Part shown: one piece after another, positions 11,927 to 21,236 of the stretch | How positions within the stretch are numbered: the first letter of the stretch is position 1 | Layout: every line of letters begins with the position of its first letter | Origin: Torymus aiolomorphi | Lineage: Eukaryota; Arthropoda; Insecta; Hymenoptera; Torymidae | Direction of reading: 5' to 3' | NCBI GenBank assembly: GCA_036365515.1 | Contig: CM070873.1 | Coordinates: 222,967,876 to 223,031,875, forward strand | DNA length: 64,000 nucleotides | Notes under the pieces: model-generated | What the model was told of the DNA's origin: nothing | The model's database searches: none | Seen by the model: only the letters and a program-made list of their open reading frames with translations | Position numbers and translations under genes: made by a program

Positions 11927-12358
11927 GTTGATTATTACGGCTGCCTAGTGCGAGTTTCTCACAAATTTTTAGTGGTTAATTTTTTAGTTTATAAGATTCT
12001 ACGAGAGAAAACTCGACCACAGACGGACAAGGAGAGTAATGTAAGTACTCTCCTTGTAAGTACCTATAAATTTTAAGTTAATTTGTAAGTAAATACACAT
12101 ATATTATTTTATCAATGGTTTTATAACTTTCAATACAGACCTATTCCTTTGCCGAAAAAAAGCAAGAAAAAAATTATTTTAAATTTATTATTTGTAAATG
12201 TAGAAATAACAATGTAATTATAATTTTGTAATTAAATGTGTGTTAAATTTATTTCAATGAAATTTTTAGTTTTGTGTAAAATCACTGCCCTTAAAGGGGC
12301 GGCAGTGACAGAGACGGCGTAGAGCGGGGAATTTCTTAATCCGCCTCTGCTACGAGAT

Positions 12359-12786
12359 CGTATGTTGGTTGACCTTCCGTCCTTGGCTACAGGCTACGCT
12401 GCTGTTTATGTTCACGCTGAGTGACCGTTGGCGCTAATGGATTCCTAGTATTGTTGCCCTCTTCGTCCTTAAATACCTTGACCGTTGGAGCCATCTGTCA
12501 CTTGGGGATTTCCTAGAATCTCAGAGTAATAAACAATTCCTAGAAGAGCTTTTCACCCTGAGCGAGCTTCAATTGTCAATTATCATTATTAGGTTTGTTT
12601 CGCTACCCATTACCAATTGTCGATCACCTGATTATTGTTTATTTAATTACGTACGGAGTTAGTATTTATCGTCAGAATCCTTTATTTTCATTCGGATTAT
12701 CGTAAATTCATTTATTATTTATTATTTATTTACGGAACAATTTAAATAATTTATCTGATTAATTAAATAAATCAATTATTTCATTG
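12359..12786. other. Short non-coding spacer between two transposons
   Basis: No gene is seen. The first 60 bp resemble sequence just left of 9606, consistent with both being flanks of one older repeat split by the 9616-12348 insertion. The remainder is AT-rich up to the TTAA at 12787-12790. Confidence 0.35.
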
Positions 12787-12898
12787 TTAAGGGAGTTTTA
12801 TGGTAACGTAGTAAGTCAATGCAGGGCTAACATTGTCGCTTGACCTGTGCAGTAGTAGCTCTGGCAACGTCGCGTTTCACGTGTGCGTGCGTGCGTTC

Positions 12899-12901
<3 letters not shown>

Positions 12902-12975
<74 letters not shown>
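12902..12975. repeat. GT microsatellite
   Basis: About 37 uninterrupted GT units, preceded by GCGT units. The cysteine/valine and histidine/threonine frames over it are artefacts. Confidence 0.95.
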
Positions 12976-12976
<1 letters not shown>

Positions 12977-13016
12977 TTAAGAGTCTGATGATCGCACAGG
13001 ATGTAACAGCTCCAGA

Positions 13017-16000
13017 ATGGAAGAGAAACGTGATAAACAAGAAAGATTCTTTTTCAAAGGGAAAAGAGTAACAGAAAAGGTGTACAGAAAAAGATGTTTG
13101 GATCAAAAGTTAGGAAAAAATATAAGAATCATTTATGGTACAAAGAGCGGCACATATAACATTGAAAAATGTAACCTCAAAAGTGATCTAAATTATGTAG
13201 CAACTGTTGCCGAAGGACGAAGAATTATCCACATGAAAACGCTTGGAGATCAATTGATCTGTTCAAAGTGTAAATCTATACTCTCTTTGCAGAATATTGT
13301 ATCAGCGAAACGATACGGGTTAGCTTCTGAATTTGATATCAAGTGTCGAAAATGTAAGAAGATTTGTAAAGTTAGTACGGATAAACTACACGCGATTGCT
13401 ATGGATAAACAACCCACGATTTCTATGGGTAAACAACATGGCACTTCCAACGAACACAACTCTACTATGAAGCATAAACATTATGATACTAATACGAAGG
13501 CTGTTATAGGTTAGTATCTACGGTAATATGTTACATGCATTATACGTATAGAAATAGTTTCAATAATTATTACATTTACAGGTACACTAAATGCAGGCAT
13601 TGGAAATACACATCTTAACAAAATATTGTCTTCACTCAATATCCCAGAAATGAATTGGGCAGCATATAAAGATTATAAGAAGGAACTCGGACCAGTGATT
13701 GAGACAATGGTATATCAAAATTGCCTTTGGCCAGCTAATGAAGAAAGGAATAAAACTATACAAAATAAAGAAGAAATTGCCAAGTTATTGTAAGCTTTAG
13801 TATTGCTCGATTTGACAAATTCTTAACTTTAGTTAATGTTTTTTTCTTTTATGATTTTTATTCTATTATTTTAATTTTACATTTTGATCAACTGTATTTA
13901 CCATTGATTTTTTAATTCTTATGGATGTTTTATTAACTTTTTTATAATTTTCATGAGAAATATTTTATACTTTTAATGATAAAGTACATAAAAAAATTGT
14001 AGATTGAATTTAAATATACATAAGTTACTAATTAAGTTCGACGCTAGATATAATGGTGTATAAGCTAGTTGTAATTCATTTATAATAACAATCATATTCA
14101 TTTTTGACAACAAAAACTGATTTATACAAATAAATAAAAGAAATCAAAACAAAAAATGCATTTTAATTGTGTATTTAATATTTCCTATTGTTTTTCATTT
14201 CAGGCCTAGTCATTTAGATGAAAATTTCATTCTTCCAGATATGCATGAGAATAAAAAAAATTATGCAAAAAGCAATATAGTGCGTATAGCTTCATCCTTC
14301 GATATGGGTTGGACAACTAGAGGTACTGGTCGAACATATGATAGCCTTACAGGCACCGGTGCTTTAATAGGTTACTTTTCTAAAAAAGTGTTATCTTATA
14401 TTACACTAAATAGAAAATGTAAGATGTGTGACATTGGACATTCACCTAATGATCATGATTGTCGGATGAACTTTAAAGGTTCTGCGAAAGCTATGGAACC
14501 TCATGCTGCTACTAAACTTGTTAATAATGTAATTTTAAAAGAGTGTGATATTCAAGTGGGAATTCTAATTGCAGATAATGACAGCAGTTCCATTTGTGCT
14601 GTTCGCAATGCTTGTTCTCATGAGGTTGTCAAGCAATCCGACAAAAACCACACAAGTAAAGGAGTTGTGAACGCTCTATACAAAATTAAAAATAACTTTA
14701 AAGAACTTACTGGACCGTCAATTAAGTATTTGCAAAGATGTTTTAATTTTTGTATTTCGCAGAGCATTGGAAATAATGCTGACATGGCTGCTGCCATTAA
14801 GAATATCCCATATCATTGTTTTAATGACCATAGAAATTGTGGTACCTGGTGCGATTATACAAAGAATCCGGATACTTATAGACATTCAGTGATTAAAGAG
14901 GGTTTTATAAATCCTAATTTGTTACAAAAATTAAATGAAATATTTAATACTTTAGCAAACAAAACTAGCTCATTTTCAGCAGGTGCTTCAAGCAATGCTA
15001 ATGAAAGCTTAAATGCTGTAATTTCTATTAAAGCACCAAAAAGTAGAATTTATGGCACGTCTCCTTCTGGTGATATCAGAGTAGCATGTGCAATCAACAA
15101 AAATGACGGAGAGAAGTACATCGTATGCTTAGCTGAAAAACTATCATTATCACCAGGAAAATATGCAAAGAAATCTACTCTCAAAAAAGATTTCAATTCC
15201 AAGAAAAGATATGCACATTCGTTAACGCAAACTTTTAAAAAGCGACGTTTGTTTTTAAAAAAATGAAAGACTGAATTAAGACATAAGAAAGAGCTTTCAG
15301 AAGGATCTACATATGAACCTGACGTAGGACTTCTGGATTTAGATGTTGTTCTTTCTATTGCAAATATAGATGATAAGAAAGAACCTATTGTTGTGCTGTT
15401 TGATTTGGAAACGGGCGGTCTCAGCAAGAGGGCGGATATTTTACAAATATCAGCCAAATTTCAGGACTTTATATTTTCCGTGTATATTAAACCTGCTCAA
15501 AAAATTAATGAAGAAGCTAGTTTAATTACTGGTTTACGGTACGATGATGGACATTTAACGTTGCATGGAAATATAATTGAGACAGTTTCCTTAATAGAAG
15601 CAATGATTGCATTTTATGAGTTTTTGTATTTGTTTAAAAAGTGTGTGCTAACAGCACACAATGTCAACTTCGATTATCCATGTCTATTACAAGCAATAAA
15701 AACAACATTTATGGAAAAACATTATTGATGTCATTTTAGGGTTTGCCGATACATTACCCCTGATAAAAAAATGCACTAACAAGAAAGGTAAAGGACAGAA
15801 TAAATTGGAAACGGTTGCACAATCTATGAATATTGACACAAGTCAAGCACATAATTCTCTTGATGATGTCCTGATATTGGACAAAGTATTACAAAATTTT
15901 AACATAACATATGAAAATATAATTAAGCATATTGTAACTATAGTTGAAATTGACAGAAGAGAGAATTTTGCAAAAGAATTGCCCAGTGCGTTACAACAAT

Positions 16001-16224
16001 TGAGTGCCTTGAATGAATGTACATCATTAGCCACCAGGAAAAAAATTGTTGCTGCAGGGATTAGTTTTAATACGATTTTAGAAGCTTATGAAAAAGAGAA
16101 ATTCATCGGTTTACAAAATCTATTTGGAAAAGATGGATCCAACAATACCAAAGTAACAGCTAATCGAATAGTTGTAAAAAAAGTCCATGACTACCTAAAA
16201 AATAAATTCACTCCTGCAGTGTGA
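13017..16224 (+). pseudogene. Kolobok/Mutator-like transposase fused to DEDDh exonuclease, two lesions
   Basis: Three exons join in frame: 13017-13509, 13582-13789 and 14204-16224 (GT-AG, phases 1 and 2), about 907 codons. The N-terminus is basic, then a zinc-ribbon-like CxxC...CxxC (C82, C85, C110, C113). A DDE-type core follows: D267 in FDMGWTTRG, D357/D359 in IADNDSS, and a glutamate near 500 in NANESLN. The NES block and overall order match the Mutator-like transposase domain found in TTAA-duplicating Kolobok elements. An in-frame TGA at 15264 interrupts a frame that otherwise runs on into a DnaQ-like exonuclease: DLETGG (motif I, about 634), AHNVNFD (motif II) and HNSLDD (motif III). A one-base frameshift near the A-run at 15713-15719 separates motifs II and III. 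Translation resumes at about 15735 and ends at 16224. With only two lesions the copy looks recently inactivated. The exonuclease's role in transposition is unknown. Confidence 0.8.
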
Positions 16225-16899
16225 AAAAACTATAATGTTAATATAATATTTAATTTATATAATAACATTTTTTTTTTCAAAATATTTTAATGACCTATCG
16301 TTATATTTAATTATTAAGAATTGTTTCTTGTTCAGGTTTTTATAAATAATTTTAAGTAACAAATTATTTAATATACTAAATTATTACTTAATTTATTATA
16401 AAATCGTTTATTAGTTTAAAAATAACCTATGTAGTAAAATAAAGAACTCACAGGTTTCAAAAGACTGTAAATTAGTTATAAAACTACATGTCTGTGATTG
16501 ATGTTCTTTGTATAATACAATTTTCACAATTTTACATCAGAAGAAAAAAGATTGGTTTTAATTTATTCATTGTACCTGTAAATTTATTTGTTTTTGAAAC
16601 TAATATTAATCAAGTCTTTTCGTAAGTCGCATTGCTGCACACGTTTACGAAGCGCGCGTTTCTAACCTCTTATATAGCGTTGCCAGATTTCTCTGAGCAT
16701 GTCGGTAAACAACGAAAACGGGTATGATTTGTGTACGTTTCAATTAATTGTTCATGTCTTAGGCACTTTTAGGTTGTTTTTAAAATCAATCTAGAATCCT
16801 TATATATTTTTATATCATGTCAAAAAATGTTAATCCAATCTTAGCGTTAAATACTTTGTAGTACGTAAATGAATTCGCCAAAAATGCATTTTTCCATAA

Positions 16900-17053
16900 G
16901 GCATGGTGTGGTTTGTGCACATAAGAATTATGCACATATTTATTGTGCACACTTTAGCATTGGAGTATACACATAGATATAGATATACACCAATGCTAAA
17001 GTGTGCACAATAAATATGTGCATAATTCTTATGTGCACAAACCACACCATGCC
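16900..17053. mobile_element. Nested 154-bp palindromic MITE with 8-bp target duplication
   Basis: It is a near-perfect palindrome with ends GGCATGGTGTGGTTTGTGC and complement. The 8-bp word TTCCATAA lies directly before (16892-16899) and after (17054-17061), the size typical of hAT elements. It sits near the right end of the Kolobok-like element and so inserted after it. It has no coding capacity. Confidence 0.9.
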
Positions 17054-17417
17054 TTCCATAAGAGCCCATGTTAAAAAGTGAAAAATTAAAACATGTATTT
17101 CTTGACTTCTAGGAAGCCTAGCCTTCTAAAAATTTATATCAGAACTTTTCCTGTAAAAGTTAACCAATGTGCAAAATTTCAGAATTGTTTTAGCGTTATT
17201 TCGGTTTACCATAGAACTCCCTTAAAGTCTTCATCGGATTTTTAGTTTATGGCAATACGTTTCAATACGTTTGTTATTTAGTTGGTTGATTTATTTAATA
17301 TTTGTTTTGAAATTAATCTTTTAAATTCTAAATTATAATTGTAGACCGATCCTAACTATTCTGCTACTCGTCCATGCGAACGCAGCTGCAAGCATGCTTC
17401 GGCTTAGCTTGGCTCCA

Positions 17418-17695
17418 TAGAGGTATTATAGATAGAGCAGGGGAGACATAGGGCTGCCCGTAAGTGAAAATGTTCAAACGTTAGAAAGAGAGAGTGAAGA
17501 TCGCGCGACGTAGCTATCTCTCTCTTCACGCCCATGCGATAGCACTGACGCTCCCTTTCTGCGCGTACTGCGCACGCGCGAGTAAAGAGAGACAGCTAAC
17601 CAGGGTACGCGGCCGCGGCTCGCGGCACGCCGTGTAGAGGCAGCTTAACTCTGCGATGGTCGGAGGCCTGACTTCCCTATTCTATCTATAAGGCT
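17418..17695. repeat. Foldback repeat with TATAGATAGA ends
   Basis: The left end reads GGTATTATAGATAGAGCAGG and the right end carries the complementary TCTATCTATAAGG after GGAGGCCTGACTTCCC. The inside is CpG-rich. A partial reverse copy is at 18342-18430. Frames across it are not coding. Confidence 0.55.
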
Positions 17696-18203
17696 GCGCC
17701 TACATAAGAGAAACATCGAAATGGTTTTCTGGTTTTTGTCCATCGTGACAGCGCGAGAGCGCCGAGAGAGGGGGTTCATACCATGGTGGAAGGAAAACAA
17801 GGTGTGCTCGCGCGCATCGTACCTAACAACCAATCAACGCATTGGCCAAGCGGGAACCATCTTGTATAAGTATCCAATAAGAACGAACCCGCGATTTCAA
17901 AGACGTTTCTTATTGAATAACCATAACGTCATATTTCTTCTCTGCAAGAATATTCACCATAAGAAATGGCTGATGGTCATAATTCTGACTAGACAATTAA
18001 TCATAATTAATACGGGGGAATTCGTCATAATTATGACCATAATTATAGTGAACGAGATGCTGAACGATCGACAAATGTATACAAAGGTCACGTGACCTCC
18101 GTCGCGCTCGTCGCTCAGGATGTTTATACCGAGCGCTTCGGGAATTCTAACCTTAATTTCGAACCTTCTGGCCTCTGTTTTTCTCCCAGTGTTCTCTCAC
18201 ACT

Positions 18204-18208
<5 letters not shown>

Positions 18209-18289
<81 letters not shown>
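18209..18289. repeat. CA microsatellite
   Basis: About 40 uninterrupted AC units. Confidence 0.95.
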
Positions 18290-18291
<2 letters not shown>

Positions 18292-18341
18292 CTCCGCTCT
18301 GGTAGTTCGTTATATTACAGCTATTCGTATCTCAGTCACAG

Positions 18342-18430
18342 AGGTATTATAGATAGAGTATAATAAGGGAAGTCAGGCCTCCGGCCGTCGCAGAGATAGA
18401 GAGAGAAGATCGCGGGACGTAGCTCTCTAA
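18342..18430. repeat. Partial copy of the 17418-17695 repeat, reversed
   Basis: It shares GGTATTATAGATAGAGTA, GGGAAGTCAGGCCTCC and the GAAGATCGCGSGACGTAGCT block with the larger repeat, in the opposite arrangement. The pair may be two ends of one larger split element. Confidence 0.55.
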
Positions 18431-19138
18431 AAATACGTATTAATGTTACAAAGGAATGAATATTATTTAAAATACTTAAATTAAGTATTTTTTTTATATT
18501 TCTTGTAAAGGTTATTCATTTCAATCTTTAATGTTTCGTAAGGTTATTAACAAAACAAATGTAAAAAATTTTATTTTATTTATTTATTTATTTAAACCAA
18601 AGTAGTACATGTTGTATTACATGTTATTGATTACTTCAGGACATAGTTACATGTCTGAAGCAGCAAACATCCTATAGAGGTAGACATAGCTACCTGTACA
18701 TAAGTCCGGTGTACTTAAATTTTTTTTTTATTTATTTATTTTTTATTTATTTATTTACTCAATAAATAATTTTATTTTTGAAAAAGAATTTTACTTACAT
18801 ATGATACAGATATATACAAATGTAGTACGTAAAGTGAAAATAATGTGTAACTTTAATACTGAAGCTTAGTAATTTTTTTAGCACGTTTGTTTTTCGCATC
18901 AGAAAGTAATTTTTTATTGATTTCTCGAACTCTAATATAAGTTCTTGTACGAACAAGACAGAGCATGACATCTTCTTTAACACGAGACTTTAGGAAGATT
19001 TCGCATTACAGGTTTAGTAAGAGTTCTAAAAATAAATTTACTTTCAGATAAGTAAACAGGCCCATGAAAATCATTGAAAATATTATTCATGATATGATTA
19101 TTTATTTATTTTTTTATTTTTTTTTTTTATTCATAATT
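18431..19138. other. AT-rich non-coding DNA
   Basis: It contains TTTA-rich low-complexity runs (about 18570-18595, 18721-18770 and 19095-19130). No gene is recognised. Confidence 0.45.
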
Positions 19139-19414
19139 ATTGCTTCCTTCTAGAGGAAGCTTTGTGGTAGTAAAAAAAAAAAATTTTTCCTATCATAAAA
19201 AAAGCAAAAATAAATTTTGCTGAAATAGAAAATTGACAATAAAAAAAAGCATCATCGAATAAAAAAATTGATTTTTTCTCCAATACGGAAAAAAAATTGA
19301 TACCTGTCAAAAAAATGTTGTTGTTATAAATTAATTTTTAACATTAAAATTTAACAGAAAGAATCAATAAATTATTTTGAAGAAGCTACGTGCCAATGAA
19401 TTGGCAGCGTTTTT
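19139..19414 (-). repeat. Truncated copy of dispersed 1.35-kb repeat
   Basis: It starts with the hairpin TGCTTCCTTCTAGAGGAAGC and ends with GCCAATGAATTGGCAGCG, the two ends of the longer copies at 19868-21236 (opposite orientation) and 42121-43447 (same orientation). The middle is missing. A TTAA element (19419-19670) follows at once. Confidence 0.65.
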
Positions 19415-19418
19415 TTAA

Positions 19419-19670
19419 TGGGATACGGGCCAAAATCTTTGATTTTTATATCTCCTTTGACTAAAGCTATTCGCATCCGTTAATTTTTCAAATTAATATT
19501 TTTAAAGTAAAAAGTTTGATTTCAAATTCACCATTTGGAAGGAATTTTTAAAAAATGGTGAATTTTAAATCAAATTTGTGACTTTAAAAATATTAATTAG
19601 AAAAATTATGGGATGCGAATAGCTTCAGTCAAAAGAGATATAAAAATCAAAGATTTTGGCCCGTATCCCA
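19419..19670. mobile_element. Foldback MITE, TTAA-flanked, 252 bp
   Basis: The inverted ends read TGGGATACGGGCCAAAATC and complement. Arms of about 80 bp include GGATGCGAATAGCTT. TTAA lies at 19415-19418 and 19671-19674. It has no coding capacity; the 62-codon frame at 19613 is spurious. Confidence 0.85.
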
Positions 19671-19867
19671 TTAAAAATTATCAAATGGTTCAGCCTGTAG
19701 GTTACGCAGGATACAAATTTCAAAATCTCACTGTCTTTGGATCAAATGGGTGTTTACAGACCTCTGGTAGAGCCTATTTCATAAAAAATAAACTATATTA
19801 GTTAAATATATATATAAAAAAATTATTATTGATCAAAATTTATATTTTTTAGGTGAATCCAAAAAAA

Positions 19868-21059
19868 AACCGCTGCCAATTCATTGGCCGTTGCTTCCTC
19901 AAACTTAATTTTGTGATTCCTTTAATTAATATTTAATAACAAAATTTATAATTTTTGCAACAAATTATGCCATAATTATAATTTAATTTATTTTGAAAAT
20001 TAAAAAGTATTAATTTTCAAATTTATTCATTCATTTATTTAATTATATCAACCGGCAAGAATGTTCCAGGTTTAACATAATATATACATATATACATATA
20101 TAACATCACTAGTATTCTCGAAGCGCGCGGTGAGCGCCGTGATTTTATCGAAATTACACCACTTTTGTTTTTGTGACCTAGCAACCCGTTACACCCACCA
20201 ACCAAACCACTAATAAATTGATATCATAACTAATCCATCATTTTTTGAAGATAGGAGATAGGATTAAGGAGTTATAAGTTTTTTTGAAAAAAAAAACCGT
20301 TTTTGTTTTTGTTCATAACAAAAGAATTGTGATAGCTAGACATAACATTTTTTTTTCCAAATATAGATATTTTAATTCTCTTTCGAATGCTACCCATGCG
20401 ATCCAGATACGTAGAGCCGTTCTCGAGAAATTACGATTTGAAAAGAAAGGTTAAAAAAACTTTAACCTCAAATATCTCTGAAATTTCTAGACCAATCATT
20501 TTGCCCAAAGAACTCGACCGAGAACTATACAAAATCTACCTCTACAAGGAATTTTAAAGCGATTAAGTCAATTTTACTTCCGTAATCGTTGGACATAGAA
20601 AACTCGTTTTTTTTTTCATTTTTCAATTTTTTTCTCAAAAACTAACCAAAAGAATGGATTCAAATTTTTAGAGCTTATAGCTATTTATATTCTGTATTAT
20701 CGTGATTTTTCTCAAAAAAATTGACCGTTTAGTTTCGGAGTTATAAGCTTTTAAAAAAAAAAACACGTTTTTGTCAATAACAAGAGAACCGAGATAGCTA
20801 GAGAAATTTTTTTTTTGGAAATTATAGGTTTTTTTACGCTCTTTCGAATGCTACCCATCAGATTTAAATATCTCGATTCTATCATTGAAAAAATGCCAAA
20901 AACAATTTTGAGAAAATCGAAAATTCGAAATAAAACAAAAACAAATCGGCCCAATCAAAAAACGGATTTTTGACCCGCCATCGCACACAAAAAAAAAAAC
21001 AAAAAGAATGAGACCTATCCGGTTAAAATCGATCGAGTTGAAGCTGAGATCCAGGCGCG

Positions 21060-21104
<45 letters not shown>

Positions 21105-21236
21105 CCATACAGACATTTTTCAAAAATCATGTATTTTGGTTCCTAACACCTCGAATATCAATTATAACATGTTTTTACAACAACTCAAAAAATTACTATC
21201 ACAAAGCTTCCTCTAGGAGGAAGCAATTTTTTAACT
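19868..21236 (+). repeat. Dispersed 1.35-kb repeat, copy A
   Basis: It aligns in reverse orientation with 42121-43447. One end carries CCGCTGCCAATTCATTGGCC, the other the hairpin GCTTCCTCTAGGAGGAAGC. Inside, a block containing CTCTTTCGAATGCTACCCAT occurs twice (near 20382 and 20840), so the unit has an internal duplication. It also has a CA run at 21063-21103. No protein is encoded. A terminal hairpin is Helitron-like, but I do not see the required TC and CTRR ends. Confidence 0.75.
21063..21103. repeat. CA microsatellite
   Basis: About 20 AC units inside repeat copy A. The matching site in copy B (42258-42318) is a GT/GC-variant run, so it is ancestral to both copies. Confidence 0.9.

Larger units (their letters stand above)
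9616..12348. mobile_element. Non-coding DNA transposon with 10-bp target duplication
   Basis: The 10-bp word GCTACGAGAT occurs directly before (9606-9615) and directly after (12349-12358) this 2.7-kb segment. The ends are inverted: GGCGGATTAAG at 9619-9629 and its complement at 12335-12345. A long target duplication with short inverted ends fits a Mutator-like (8-11 bp) class better than TTAA elements. No transposase is visible. The interior holds 93-bp tandem repeats in both orientations (about 9960-10147 and 11315-11926), GC-cored palindromes and a G-run at 9868-9880. Confidence 0.65.
12791..17221 (+). mobile_element. Kolobok-like DNA transposon carrying transposase plus exonuclease
   Basis: Exact TTAA copies flank the element (12787-12790 and 17222-17225). 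Terminal inverted repeats read GGGAGTTTTATGGTAA on the left and GGGAGTTCTATGGTAA on the opposite strand at the right, one mismatch in 16. TTAA duplication is the hallmark of Kolobok and piggyBac elements; the coding region (13017-16224) fits the Kolobok/Mutator-like group, not piggyBac. Inside are a GT microsatellite (12902-12975) close to the left end, the three-exon gene, and a nested MITE (16900-17053) that inserted later. The intact ends and few coding lesions suggest a recently active family. Confidence 0.85.

Noticed and set aside
12816..13106. Histidine/threonine and cysteine/valine repeat proteins
   Set aside because: They are translations of the GT microsatellite at 12902-12975. The same applies at 18092-18352, 20851-21388 and 42143-42418.
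12791..17221. piggyBac or classical Mutator element
   Set aside because: TTAA duplication excludes classical Mutator elements with 8-11-bp duplications. The transposase motifs (zinc ribbon, FDMGW, NES block) are not those I know for piggyBac. Kolobok-like fits both.
17721..18095. 124-codon frame between repeat copies
   Set aside because: It begins at the edge of the 17418-17695 repeat, crosses into AT-rich DNA with abrupt composition change, and shows no domain.
19868..21236. Helitron assignment for the 1.35-kb repeat
   Set aside because: A terminal hairpin is present, but the 5' TC and 3' CTRR ends and any Rep/helicase sequence are not seen.
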